Below, piece after piece: positions 33,801 to 44,155 of a DNA stretch of 64,000 bases. Where the stretch lies: assembly GCA_963765555.1 (NCBI GenBank), contig CAVXWX010000007.1, forward strand, positions 62,001 to 126,000, written 5' to 3'. Made by a program: the position numbers and the translations under genes. Each line of letters begins with the position of its first letter. Position 1 is the first letter of the stretch. The notes beneath the pieces were generated by a model, which was given only the letters and a program-made list of their open reading frames with translations, was not told where the DNA came from and made no database searches. This stretch comes from JL08 sp963765555. GTDB lineage: Bacteria; Pseudomonadota; Alphaproteobacteria; Rhodobacterales; Rhodobacteraceae.

Positions 33801-34958
33801 TTATGCTGCGATGAACCGTGTGGCGATATCGCCCGATAGATAACTGAACCGCCCTGCAGCCATCGTTGCCACAACCCGATGCGATCCCTGTTCCAGCACG
33901 ACCAGATCCGCGCGCTGTCCCGAAAGCAGCGTACCGCGATCGGTTAAACCCAGAACCTGCGCTGGCCCAGCAGACACCAGATGCCAAGCACCGGCCAAAT
34001 CGGCAATACCGCTGGCCGCCAGCATCAGCGCCGCGCGGCGGGGCGAAGGGTAATGGTAATCCGACGCCAGCGCATCACACAGCCCCATCGCAATAAGATC
34101 CACAGCGCTGGCATTGCCATTATGCGATCCGCCCCGCACCACATTCGGGGCACCCAGAATAACGGCGTCACCCTGGGCCTTGGCGGTTTCGGCTGCGGCG
34201 ATCGTTTCCGGAAATTCTGCGATATGCACGCCCCTGTCATGCCATTTCCGACGCCCTTGGTCTGTTGCGTCGTCATGGCTGCCCATCCGAACACCATGCG
34301 CTTGCAAAATAGCGCATAACCGATCCAGCGCCGGGCCGACTTCTAGCGTGCGCGCATACAGTTCTTGGATCAGCGCAAGGTGCGCCTCGGGATTGCGACC
34401 AGCCTTGAGCGCCTGCCCCGTCAAGCGCGGCGGGCGCTTGCCCGCGGCCAACTTGTCATGAGGCAAATGATCATTGAAAACAACGTATGGGACCTGCCAG
34501 CGTGCAATATCGTCAGGTAGGCAGGCGTAATCCTCCAGCAGATGTGTCTCGAACCGCAACTGAGCGATCAGATCTGTGACAAGGCTGGATTTGGTATCGC
34601 GAATGGCACACAACACCTGATCGGCAAATTCCGCACCACGCAATCCGCCTTCCCAGCTCAGAAACTGTGCCATGACAGCGGTCGTGATGCCATTTGCAGC
34701 CAGTTCGGCCTCGGCCGCGATCAGTCCTTCAGCCGTTTGTTTCATCGCACCACGGCGGGGGGCAAGGTGTCTTTCGAACCCGTCACCGTGGATATCTACA
34801 ATGCCCGGCAGCACCATATACCCGCGCAAATCGATCTTGCGGCGTTGCGCATCCACGCAGATAAATCCGCCCGCCAGATGCAATTCGGCGTTGTCACAAA
34901 CGCCATCGGGGCGCAACACGCTGGCGCCCTGAATGGACAAGCAAAGATCAGTTTCCAT
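33801..34958 (-). CDS. PhnM-like amidohydrolase (ribose 1-methylphosphonate 5-triphosphate diphosphatase family)
   Basis: A 385-residue amidohydrolase. LPGIVDIHGDGFERHLAPR is the PhnM-type metal-binding HxD motif, VMGSHDDAT-like MGSHDDATDQG, APNVVRGGSHNGN and ALASDYHYPSP are later metal and active-site segments, and GQRADLVVLE ends the barrel. PhnM works in the C-P lyase pathway, but no other phn gene is near, so this orphan may act on another substrate. It starts 11 bases inside the end of the lipase-like gene (ATGGAAACTGA overlap), so the two are coupled. Confidence 0.8.
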   Translation of the reverse strand: METDLCLSIQGASVLRPDGVCDNAELHLAGGFICVDAQRRKIDLRGYMVLPGIVDIHGDGFERHLAPRRGAMKQTAEGLIAAEAELAANGITTAVMAQFLSWEGGLRGAEFADQVLCAIRDTKSSLVTDLIAQLRFETHLLEDYACLPDDIARWQVPYVVFNDHLPHDKLAAGKRPPRLTGQALKAGRNPEAHLALIQELYARTLEVGPALDRLCAILQAHGVRMGSHDDATDQGRRKWHDRGVHIAEFPETIAAAETAKAQGDAVILGAPNVVRGGSHNGNASAVDLIAMGLCDALASDYHYPSPRRAALMLAASGIADLAGAWHLVSAGPAQVLGLTDRGTLLSGQRADLVVLEQGSHRVVATMAAGRFSYLSGDIATRFIAA

Positions 34959-35781
34959 CGTCTGGCGAAGCCGCCGGATCGGTCGGTTTGTCATCGGCAT
35001 CCTCAGAGGGCGCTTCGCCATTGCGGGCATCATCCAGGCAAAACCCTGCCTCGCATCCGATGCCGATCGCTGTTTCCTTGGCGACATCCGTCCACGACAC
35101 GTCCGGATCAAAACGCCCGTTTTTCAGAAAAAAGATCACTTCGGCAATCACAGTTGGATTGTTCATCATAAACGTATGCGTCACAGGCAACACGATATGA
35201 TCCGCCATACCCGCAACCTTGGTTGAGGCAACGCTGACCTTGCCGTCGTCCGGGCCTTCGATCACGCTGGAAAAAAACGGGTTCAGCGACTGGTTTCCTG
35301 CAATGACACCCAATTCGAAATCCACCGGAGGCAATTTGCGCGGCAGGCTGTCGGGGCCGGTGCCCAACTGTTTTCCAGCCGGGCCATTGAGCCAGCCAAA
35401 CGATTTGTAATCATCAAACATATCCACCAGTTCGCTGCCTTGATTGGGTGGCCCCAGCATGACGACACGCCCCAGTTTGGCGGGTTTGGCGTATACAAAA
35501 AACTGGCGCACCAGAATACCACCCATTGAGTGGGTCACAAAATGCACCACGTCATCGCCGCATTGCGCAATCGCTTTCGGCAGGGTCTCGGCCACCAAGG
35601 TCTGCACCAGCGCTTCGGTTGATGGGTAATCAGGATTGACCACGGTGTAACCGTTTGCCTCAAGCACAGTTTCCATCAGCACAAAAGACGTATCCGTACG
35701 CGCCAGCCCGTGCAGCAACACAACGCACTCCGCCGCCGCAGCACCGGGCCATAACATCAAAAAGGCAAACACCATCCGCAT
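34948..35781 (-). CDS. Exported alpha/beta-hydrolase (lipase-like)
   Basis: A 277-residue protein with a signal peptide ending AAAA/E near residue 18. VVLLHGLARTDTSF is the oxyanion-hole region, FVTHSMGGILVRQF holds the nucleophilic Ser in a GxSxG variant (THSMGG), PPNQGSEL follows, and His in LPVTHTFMMNNP is the likely catalytic base. The C-terminal 40 residues are acidic and low-complexity (EDADDKPTDP). The type resembles secreted triacylglycerol lipases/acyltransferases. The substrate is unknown. It is coupled to the PhnM-like gene. Confidence 0.8.
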   Translation of the reverse strand: MRMVFAFLMLWPGAAAAECVVLLHGLARTDTSFVLMETVLEANGYTVVNPDYPSTEALVQTLVAETLPKAIAQCGDDVVHFVTHSMGGILVRQFFVYAKPAKLGRVVMLGPPNQGSELVDMFDDYKSFGWLNGPAGKQLGTGPDSLPRKLPPVDFELGVIAGNQSLNPFFSSVIEGPDDGKVSVASTKVAGMADHIVLPVTHTFMMNNPTVIAEVIFFLKNGRFDPDVSWTDVAKETAIGIGCEAGFCLDDARNGEAPSEDADDKPTDPAASPDDGN

Positions 35782-35838
35782 GGGGTTGAGATAGTCGCAA
35801 ACGCAGCGCTACAAAAGGTCTCTTGTGCACGCTTATCG

Positions 35839-36306
35839 ATGAAAGACCTGCTGATGCGCCCCACAAATGTCCGATTGGCCACGCGTGCCATTATTGTACA
35901 CCAAAAGCGCCTGTTGGTCGTGAACGCATGGCCCGACGGCAAAAGCCCCCTGATGTGCGCGCCCGGTGGCGGCGCGGACGCGGGCCAATCCTTGCCGGAC
36001 AATCTGGCGCGCGAAGTACATGAAGAAACCGGTTTGCGTGTGCGCGTCGGCGCGCCGTGTATGATCAACGAATTTCATGATCCTGACAGCGGCTTTCATC
36101 AGGTCGAGGTGTTTTTTCGCTGTACCGTTGAAACTGCGGACCTGTCGGATGATTGGTGCGACCCAGAAGGCATTGTGACAGACCGGCGCTGGGTCACGGC
36201 CCTTGAATTGGCCGCCTTGCCCCACAAGCCTGACAGCCTTGGCCTGTTGGCGTTCAATCCTGCGCAGGCACCGCTTTACGATCCGCTTGAACGGGTGACG
36301 TGGTAA
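35839..36306 (+). CDS. NUDIX hydrolase
   Basis: A 155-residue Nudix protein. The box reads GGGADAGQSLPDNLAREVHEETGL, here spelled in two parts: GGGADAGQS and AREVHEETGL. The metal ligands of REVHEE are intact, but the earlier conserved Glu (Gx5E) is Gln. Possible substrates are nucleoside diphosphate derivatives; it cannot be narrowed. The start could also be the ATG at 35854. The last 53 bases overlap the convergent transporter gene. Confidence 0.84.
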   Translation: MKDLLMRPTNVRLATRAIIVHQKRLLVVNAWPDGKSPLMCAPGGGADAGQSLPDNLAREVHEETGLRVRVGAPCMINEFHDPDSGFHQVEVFFRCTVETADLSDDWCDPEGIVTDRRWVTALELAALPHKPDSLGLLAFNPAQAPLYDPLERVTW

Positions 36307-37120
36307 CGGCAATTGCGATACCACCTAATACAACAGCCGATGCCAGAACGATGCGCAGGGTCAACGCTTCACCCAGAAACACCACGCCGCCGACAATGGC
36401 GATCACCGGCACGCTCAGTTGCACAACAGCAGCAACCCCCGTGTCCAGCCTGGGCAGGATGCTGTACCACAGCGCGTATCCCAAACCGGATGTGACAGCG
36501 CCGGAAAGAATAGCCAGCCCGGCCCCGACCAGTGTTACCGATGTGCCGCCCCCGACCAAAAGCAGCGTGAGCATCGGGACCGCGATCAGGAAATTGGCGG
36601 CTGTCGCGCCCAGCGCATCAGCCGCACTGCGCCCGGCAATCGTGTAAACGGCCCAGCCCAAACCTGCGGCGATCATCATGATTGCACCGCTCAGATAGGG
36701 TGGCCCCCCGGGCCCCGGCCAAAGCACATAGACCAGTCCGCCAAACGCCAATGCCGCCCCGATCAGTTGTTGGCGGCGCAACCCTCCGGGTTGGCGTGCA
36801 GCATGCCCCAGCATGGCAATCTGGACCGTGCCAAACAGGATCAGTGCGCCCAGACCCGCATCCAGCGTCAGATAAGCCAAGGAAAAGCCAACCATATAAA
36901 CCGACAACGATATCGCCCCGACCAACCGCGGGCGCCACTGCATCTGAACGGGGCCACCGCGTACCGTCAGGATCATACCCAACATGACCGCGCCTGAAAC
37001 AACCCGGATCAACGCAAAACTGCCGGGATCAATATGCATCCCGTCAACGGCCATACGGTTCAACACGGAATTTGCGGCAAATGCCGTCATGGTCAGGGCC
37101 GTCAGCAGGATCAGGCGCAT
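36254..37120 (-). CDS. DMT family transporter (EamA domain)
   Basis: A 288-residue membrane protein with ten hydrophobic segments in two EamA repeats, beginning LLTALTMTAFAANSVLNRMAV and with the second repeat from about residue 145 (GAIMMIAAGLGWAVYTIAG). PVIAIVGGVVFLGEAL near the end is the classical EamA signature. It is likely a metabolite or drug exporter with unknown substrate. It lies four bases from the dehydrogenase upstream, suggesting one transcript, and overlaps the NUDIX gene tail-to-tail. Confidence 0.88.
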   Translation of the reverse strand: MRLILLTALTMTAFAANSVLNRMAVDGMHIDPGSFALIRVVSGAVMLGMILTVRGGPVQMQWRPRLVGAISLSVYMVGFSLAYLTLDAGLGALILFGTVQIAMLGHAARQPGGLRRQQLIGAALAFGGLVYVLWPGPGGPPYLSGAIMMIAAGLGWAVYTIAGRSAADALGATAANFLIAVPMLTLLLVGGGTSVTLVGAGLAILSGAVTSGLGYALWYSILPRLDTGVAAVVQLSVPVIAIVGGVVFLGEALTLRIVLASAVVLGGIAIAVTTSPVQADRKAVPAQD

Positions 37121-37124
37121 AAGC

Positions 37125-37988
37125 TCAGGCCTTTTCGTATGCAGTTGAAATAAGTGCGGCTATATCGTCCGCGCCCTGCCCGTTGGCTTGCGCCGCGCGC
37201 CAGAACATTTGCGCGGCTTCCAACGTTGGCACATCAAGGCCCAAATCATGCGCAGCGCCTACGAACACGTCCGCATCCTTTGACGCGCCATCAATATCAA
37301 AGCCAACAGATCTATCCTGCCCAAGAATTCTGGGCACACGCCCGACCAGCATCGGCGCGCCTGCAGGGCCGCCCGCCAGCACCGGCACAACCTGTTCCAG
37401 TGCCAACCCGGATCGTTTTGCGATTTGCATTACATCCACCAATACCGCGAAAAGCCCTTGCAACACGCTGTTGTTCACGATTTTCATCGCCAGCCCACTA
37501 CCCAGTGGCCCAACATGATGCACCTGCCCCGCGATCATCGAAAGAACCGGCGCAGCGCGGGTGAAATCCTGTGCGGTTCCCCCGGCAAAGACACCGCACT
37601 GGCCTGCCAGAACCAGTTCGGGCCCGCCCGAAATAGGTGCATCCATCAGTGACGCGGCGGCAGAAACGGTCCGGTCCAGATAATCCTGTAAAACAGTTGG
37701 GGCGACCGTTGATGTATCGATGATCAACTTGCCGGAAATCTCTGTTTGCAGCAGGGATTGCAAAACATCCCGCACCGCACGTTCATCGAACAAGCTAAGC
37801 AAAATGATATCCGACTGCGCGGCCAGATCAGCAAGTGTCGCACAAGGCGTCACACTCCAATCCTTTCCCTCGGTCGCGCTCACGCCCGAACGCGTCCACG
37901 CTGATACATTTGCCCCCTGACCGGTCAGACGCTGCGCGATTGCGCGCCCCATGCGGCCAAGACCCACCACGCCAAGCCTGTCACCCAT
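37125..37988 (-). CDS. NAD(P)-dependent oxidoreductase, 3-hydroxyisobutyrate dehydrogenase family
   Basis: A 287-residue beta-hydroxyacid dehydrogenase. The Rossmann motif is VVGLGRMGRAIAQRL, the substrate block is SLMDAPISGGPELVLAG, and the catalytic Lys is in LAMKIVNNSVLQG. A C-terminal helical domain completes the fold. Family members oxidise 3-hydroxyisobutyrate, tartronate semialdehyde or similar compounds, or reduce imines; the substrate cannot be fixed. The next gene is the exporter four bases downstream. Confidence 0.87.
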   Translation of the reverse strand: MGDRLGVVGLGRMGRAIAQRLTGQGANVSAWTRSGVSATEGKDWSVTPCATLADLAAQSDIILLSLFDERAVRDVLQSLLQTEISGKLIIDTSTVAPTVLQDYLDRTVSAAASLMDAPISGGPELVLAGQCGVFAGGTAQDFTRAAPVLSMIAGQVHHVGPLGSGLAMKIVNNSVLQGLFAVLVDVMQIAKRSGLALEQVVPVLAGGPAGAPMLVGRVPRILGQDRSVGFDIDGASKDADVFVGAAHDLGLDVPTLEAAQMFWRAAQANGQGADDIAALISTAYEKA

Positions 37989-38125
37989 CTACGCCCCCCG
38001 TTTCGGTTTATTTGTTCAACATACGCGAACAGCGGCAGGGCGCAATTTGCCTTTGACCGAACGGCGTATTTCGTTGCGTTTGGCATTATGCGGTGCGCCA
38101 TCCCAGTCCATGCAGCGACAAACAG

Positions 38126-38154
38126 AAAAAGGCCCGCCAATCAGGCGGGCCTTT
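38126..38154 (-). terminator. Terminator of groESL
   Basis: GGCCCGCC (38131-38138) pairs with GGCGGGCC (38144-38151). On the minus strand the stem is followed by TTTTTC. It lies about 30 bases after the groL stop. Confidence 0.85.
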
Positions 38155-38182
38155 CCCTTAAGATTTGGTGCCAAAGGCTGGC

Positions 38183-39832
<1,650 letters not shown>

Positions 39833-39881
39833 TTGAATGCTCCTGAATGTCTAGTGTTTCATTGAATAGAAGGTGCGCGAC

Positions 39882-40169
39882 TTAGGAGATGATCCCCATG
39901 ATGTCGCTTTCTTTCATCATAAGCAGCTCTTCGCCATCGAGAGTGACTTCGGTGCCCGACCATTTGCCGAACAGGATTTTGTCACCGGCTTTTACAGCCA
40001 TTTCGATCAACTCGCCGCTGTCTTTGCGCGCGCCTTCGCCCGTGGCGACAACTTCGCCTTCGCTGGGCTTTTCTTTTGCGCTATCGGGGATGATCAATCC
40101 GCCTTTGGTTTTCTCTTCGCTTTCTGTGCGGCGAACCAGCACACGGTCATGAAGCGGTTTCAATGCCAT
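39882..40169 (-). CDS. groS: Co-chaperonin GroES (10 kDa subunit)
   Basis: A 95-residue heptameric lid of the GroEL cage. LKPLHDRVLVRRTESEEKT at the N-terminus contains the start of the mobile loop, and KSGTEVTLDGEEL-like GTEVTLDGEELLMMKESDI and the final MGIIS complete the fold. It is the first gene of the operon. CIRCE and promoter elements are directly upstream. Confidence 0.98.
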   Translation of the reverse strand: MALKPLHDRVLVRRTESEEKTKGGLIIPDSAKEKPSEGEVVATGEGARKDSGELIEMAVKAGDKILFGKWSGTEVTLDGEELLMMKESDIMGIIS

Positions 40170-40227
40170 CTTTGCAGCTCCTTAAGGCTCAAAGTTTCTC
40201 CCATTGACCTTTCGCAGTCCGAAAGGC

Positions 40228-40258
40228 CGTTATCACTCACCCCATGCGAGTGATAACG
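40228..40258. promoter_or_regulatory. CIRCE operator (HrcA site) of groESL
   Basis: CGTTATCACTC (40228-40238) and GAGTGATAACG (40248-40258) form a perfect 11-base inverted repeat with a nine-base spacer. It is one base per arm away from the TTAGCACTC-N9-GAGTGCTAA consensus. HrcA bound here would block groESL at normal temperature. Confidence 0.92.
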
Positions 40259-40263
40259 AGGTG

Positions 40264-40292
40264 TAGCTAAGGATGCCGACCGCCCGAGTCAA
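40264..40292 (-). promoter_or_regulatory. groESL promoter
   Basis: On the minus strand TTGACT (40292-40287) and TAGCTA (40269-40264) are separated by 17 bases, a good sigma-70 spacing; the overlapping CTTG...CTTAGCT also resembles an RpoH promoter. The CIRCE repeat begins six bases downstream, where a repressor would cover the transcription start. Confidence 0.6.
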
Positions 40293-40393
40293 GCTGCGAG
40301 CGACAAAAATTTGAACAAGTTCAGTGCGGCGCGCTGTTGAGCTTTGCCAGTAACGCACTTAGCCTTGAGATCGTTGAAATTCAAGGAATTGCC

Positions 40394-41383
40394 ATGATCC
40401 TTCGTCTTGCTGTGACACTGCTGTTTTTTGGCCTGCCTTTGATGGTGTCCGCGCAATGTGGCGGCGGTGATTTGCGATTGCAGATGCCCCAAGATCAAAC
40501 CAATGAAATGGCGCAGAACGTGCAGCGCATCCCGTTCGCTGAAGGCAACCACTGGCAAGCGGTCAAAGATTCGCGAACGGTCCACGTGATTGGCACAATC
40601 CACGTCTATGATCCGCGTCTTGAACCGGTCATGGACAGGCTGCAGCCCCTGATTGAATCCGCCGATCTGATCTTGCTTGAAGCTACGCCAGAGGAAGAAA
40701 AGAAACTGCAAGCGGCAATTACCACAAATCCGGCGCTGGTGTTTTTGACAGACGGCCCCACCCTGCCCGAACTTATGCCCGAAGACGATTGGCAACGCCT
40801 GTCCGCAGCGGCCGCATCGCGGGGTATCCCCCCGTTCATGGCGTCCAAATTCCAACCCTGGTATCTGTCGCTGCTGATGGGTATCCCCGGGTGCGCCATG
40901 CAAGAGGCTGTTGCAGGGGCACGCGGCCTTGATCACATGATCGGCGATGTCGCAACCGCAGCCGGCGTGCAAATGCGCGCGTTGGAACCGTTCGATATGC
41001 TGTTTGGATTGTTCAATGACGATCCTTTGGACGAACAGATCAGGATGCTGACCCTCAGCGTGATGCCGGATCAGCTGTCTGAAGATGCGCTTTTCACCCT
41101 CAAGGAAACCTATTTCGAACAAAGCCCTGCAGAAGCTTGGGAATTTTCGCGATATCTTGCGCGTACCCTGCTCGACCTGCCAATTGCCGAAGTCGACCAA
41201 CTGTTCGGCGAACTGGAAGACCTGCTTTTGACGCAGCGCAATGCCGCGTGGTTGCCGCGGATCGAAGATGCATCAGGCGATTTGATCGTTGTGGCCGTTG
41301 GCGGCGCGCACCTCATGGGCGAAAACGGTGTTTTGCAGCTGCTGGAAAATGCAGGCTACGCCCTCACACGACAGGCGTTTTAA
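40394..41383 (+). CDS. TraB/GumN family protein, exported
   Basis: A 329-residue protein with a signal peptide ending VSA/QC. The TraB/GumN (Tiki-like) fold is shown by VHVIGTIHVYDPRLEPVM, ADLILLEATPEEE, a GLDHMI segment and the end block VAVGGAHLMGENGVLQLLENAGY. Distant Tiki relatives are metalloproteases; for bacterial members activity is not settled. The chosen ATG has AAGGA seven bases upstream. Its stop overlaps the convergent DUF2161 gene by four bases. Confidence 0.87.
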   Translation: MILRLAVTLLFFGLPLMVSAQCGGGDLRLQMPQDQTNEMAQNVQRIPFAEGNHWQAVKDSRTVHVIGTIHVYDPRLEPVMDRLQPLIESADLILLEATPEEEKKLQAAITTNPALVFLTDGPTLPELMPEDDWQRLSAAAASRGIPPFMASKFQPWYLSLLMGIPGCAMQEAVAGARGLDHMIGDVATAAGVQMRALEPFDMLFGLFNDDPLDEQIRMLTLSVMPDQLSEDALFTLKETYFEQSPAEAWEFSRYLARTLLDLPIAEVDQLFGELEDLLLTQRNAAWLPRIEDASGDLIVVAVGGAHLMGENGVLQLLENAGYALTRQAF

Positions 41384-42060
41384 TCAATACCGTCTTCACC
41401 CCAGCTGTAAGCCCAGTGTTTCAACCCGTCCGCCCCCTGATCGGTCAGGCGGTAGATTCCGGTGCGCACCCGTTCAAACCAGCCATAGTGATTGTCGGCC
41501 ATGATCCGTGTTGCGGCAGACACCTGCACAGCGCGGGCCACGTCCGATCCCTTGCTGGGGCCATGCTCTGCCAGATGCGCAGCGCAGCGCAACGCCTCTT
41601 GCCTGTATCCGGTTACGATGCCGAACCGCGTGGCCCCGCCTGCATTGGGGTCTCCGTCCAGACGATCAAACTCCTTTAACAACCGGTTTGCGCGCGTCTT
41701 TGACTTGCGCGGCGCATAGGGCCCGGGATCACACAGCACTTCGGCCCGTTTACCGTCGCGCACAAAAATCAGGCCAAGCCCCAAACGGCGACACAGGGCC
41801 AAGTTGTCTTTGGTGGCGCGTCTGGCCGTTCGTCCGGTGGGCTTGGGCACAGCAAGATACACCTGATCTGTGATCGCCAAACGGGCAACTGCCTGATGAA
41901 ACAAGCTCAAACTGAACCGCAATTTCAATTCGACGATCACGGGCGGTGCATCGTCACGCACCGCCACCAAATCTGCGGCCCCGACTTCGCCCTTGACGGT
42001 GTAACCCTGCCGTTCCAGCAGGGCCTTGATCGGCGGATAAAGATCACTTTCACGGTTCAT
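41380..42060 (-). CDS. DUF2161 domain protein (PD-(D/E)XK-like)
   Basis: A 226-residue protein. The N-terminal half has DLYPPIKALLERQGYTVKGEVGAADLVAV and then VIVELKLRFS, i.e. a D...ExK pattern like PD-(D/E)XK nucleases. The C-terminal part with FGIVTGYRQEALRCAAHLAEHG looks like a winged helix, and YGWFERVRTGIYRLTDQG supports DNA binding. A nuclease or restriction-like role is plausible but unproven. It is divergent from the Mn-pyrophosphatase gene. Confidence 0.8.
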   Translation of the reverse strand: MNRESDLYPPIKALLERQGYTVKGEVGAADLVAVRDDAPPVIVELKLRFSLSLFHQAVARLAITDQVYLAVPKPTGRTARRATKDNLALCRRLGLGLIFVRDGKRAEVLCDPGPYAPRKSKTRANRLLKEFDRLDGDPNAGGATRFGIVTGYRQEALRCAAHLAEHGPSKGSDVARAVQVSAATRIMADNHYGWFERVRTGIYRLTDQGADGLKHWAYSWGEDGID

Positions 42061-42180
42061 GAAGGGCACAGTAGGCGATGTTTCGGACAGCGTCCATTTG
42101 TCCCCATCCACACCGTGACAACCTGTATTCCCCACCGTATAAGGCGGCCAAATTCGACCCTTATTTCAGGAACAAACGTA

Positions 42181-43101
42181 ATGACAATCCAAGTTTTCGG
42201 GCACAAATCCCCAGACACAGACAGCACCGGCAGCCCGATTATCTGGGCATGGTATCTGAACGAAATCAAAGGCCAGAAGGCCGAGGCCGTTCTGCTGGGC
42301 GAACCCAATACAGAAGCCGCGTTTATGCTAAAACACTGGGATCTGCCCAAACCGGCGATCCTGTCAGATCTGAAAGCCGACACACCGGTTGTGATCGTGG
42401 ACACCAACAACCCCGCCGAATTGCCCGACAACATCAACGATGCCGACATTCTGGCGATTATCGACCATCATAAACTGGTCGGCGGGCTGGAAACCAAAGG
42501 CCCGATTGATATCACCATCCGCCCGCTGGCCTGCACCGCCACGCTGATGCACGACCTGATGGGCGATGACGCCGCCAAAATGCCCGACTGGGTCAAAGGT
42601 GCGATGCTGACCTGCATCCTGTCCGACACGCTGGAATTCCGCAGCCCGACAACAACACCGGTCGACAAGGCGCTGGCGGAATCACTAGCGGCTGATCTTG
42701 GTCTGTCGATTCCGGAATACGCGGCACAAATGTTCGCGGCAAAATCCGATGTTTCTTCCTTTTCCGATGCGGAATTGCTGCGCATGGATTCCAAGGAATA
42801 CGAAGTTGGCGGAAAGCAATTCCGCGTTTCTGTTCTTGAAACAACATCGCCGCAAATGGTTCTGGACCGCAAGGATGCGCTGATGGCCGCAATGACCGGC
42901 GTTGCACAGGAAGATGGCGCCGATCAGGTATTGCTGTTTGTGGTCGATATCCTGAACGAAGAAGCAACGCTTTTGGTACCCAATGATCTGGTCAAATCGG
43001 TTGCCAAGAAAAGCTTTGATGCGGATGCGACAGGCGACACTGTTCTTCTGCCCGGCATCATGAGCCGCAAGAAACAGATCATCCCGAACCTGAAAGTCTA
43101 A
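42181..43101 (+). CDS. ppaC: Manganese-dependent inorganic pyrophosphatase
   Basis: A 306-residue family II pyrophosphatase of the DHH superfamily. The start IQVFGHKSPDTDSTGS carries metal-binding His and Asp residues, VIVDTNNPAEL and LAIIDHHKLVGG (DHH motif) follow, and the C-terminal DHHA2 domain ends with LPGIMSRKKQIIP. It hydrolyses pyrophosphate to drive biosynthesis. Length is normal. A terminator follows directly. Confidence 0.95.
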   Translation: MTIQVFGHKSPDTDSTGSPIIWAWYLNEIKGQKAEAVLLGEPNTEAAFMLKHWDLPKPAILSDLKADTPVVIVDTNNPAELPDNINDADILAIIDHHKLVGGLETKGPIDITIRPLACTATLMHDLMGDDAAKMPDWVKGAMLTCILSDTLEFRSPTTTPVDKALAESLAADLGLSIPEYAAQMFAAKSDVSSFSDAELLRMDSKEYEVGGKQFRVSVLETTSPQMVLDRKDALMAAMTGVAQEDGADQVLLFVVDILNEEATLLVPNDLVKSVAKKSFDADATGDTVLLPGIMSRKKQIIPNLKV

Positions 43102-43120
43102 GGTTCAACAATACAAATAA

Positions 43121-43158
43121 CGGGTGCGCATGAAGTGATCGGCGCGCCCGTTTTTTTT
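43121..43158 (+). terminator. Terminator after ppaC
   Basis: CGGGTGCGC (43121-43129) pairs with GCGCGCCCG (43142-43150) with one G-T wobble, and eight T residues follow. Confidence 0.88.
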
Positions 43159-43173
43159 GTGTTCGAAAAAGCC

Positions 43174-44155
43174 CTAAACCGGTTGAAGCATAACCGCTTC
43201 AAAATCCTTGAGCATCTTTCGCGCTGCCGCCCCGAACCCGGTGGGCATGGAACCGGGGGTATCGGCAAAGATAGTCGCCAGCTCCTGCAATCCTTCCGAC
43301 CCCATCACACTCAGCGCCTCTTCTCCAAGATAAAGGCTTTCGGCTTTGGCCCCTTCGGCCAATAAAACCTCGTGGCGGTCCAGCAAGATGTGAAAATACT
43401 CGACAGGGGTGGCCGACGCGACAATTTCGATCCCCGGCCAGTTGATCAGACTTTTGGCAGGCACCAACACTTCGGCTTCGCCGAACAACAATTCCACAGC
43501 CGGTCCGGCCATGAGAATGCGGTGCTGCTGGGAGACATAAAGATCACGCTGCGGCACCCCCGCCCCTCAAGGCACCCGCGGCAATCCGAACCGGACGCAG
43601 CGCCGCATTTTCGTTCAAATCCTGGGCAGAGACGGTACTGCTTTCGATCCAACGGATGGGTTGTGGACCATGATCGACTGTCGTCACCATGTCTTTGACA
43701 TTCAGGTTTTGCACCGCAATGGCCCCAAGCGGCGTTTCGATCAGCGTTCCGGCACAAAAACACACACCTTCAACTGTGACAGTCACCAGCAACGTTTCTG
43801 TCTGGTTGTTGATCCCGCCCCCCGGCGGAAAGGCAAAAGCTGTCAGCGTGACTTCGAATGTGTCAGAAACGATCTCTCCGTTATCCAATGCATCAAACTC
43901 TGCCGGATCAACAACATACGTCCATTCGCCCGTAGTGCCATCAATTGTGGCAGTACCGATCCCGGGATCATCAGAAATACTCCACGTGGTGAACCAAAGG
44001 CTCCATCCCGGATTATTGAACGTTACTGTTTCGTCCAGATCCCCCGTGGCGTCATTTGGCGGCTCGCCCGTGACGAACCCGGTACTGTCGCCGGTGATAT
44101 CAATATCAATCGCTCCGGGCGGGGCTACGGACACCATCAGATCATACCCCGCCAT
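43174..44155 (-). CDS. VCBS/Hint domain-containing protein, frame broken at 43557-43561
   Basis: Repaired length 326 residues. Residues about 20-130 resemble a VCBS-type beta-domain (TGEWTYVVDPAEFDALDNGE, SDTFEVTLTAF). From about 131 a Hint domain begins VCFCAGTLIETPLG with Cys132 at the splicing-nucleophile position, then HGPQPIRWIES, and ends VSQQHRIL. The frame runs off after AGALRGGG; removing one G of a five-G run gives GGVPQRDLYVSQQH. There is no signal peptide and no GGxGxD nonapeptide. It begins 14 bases inside the acyltransferase gene, so the two are coupled. It may be a secreted or autoprocessed partner. Confidence 0.75.
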
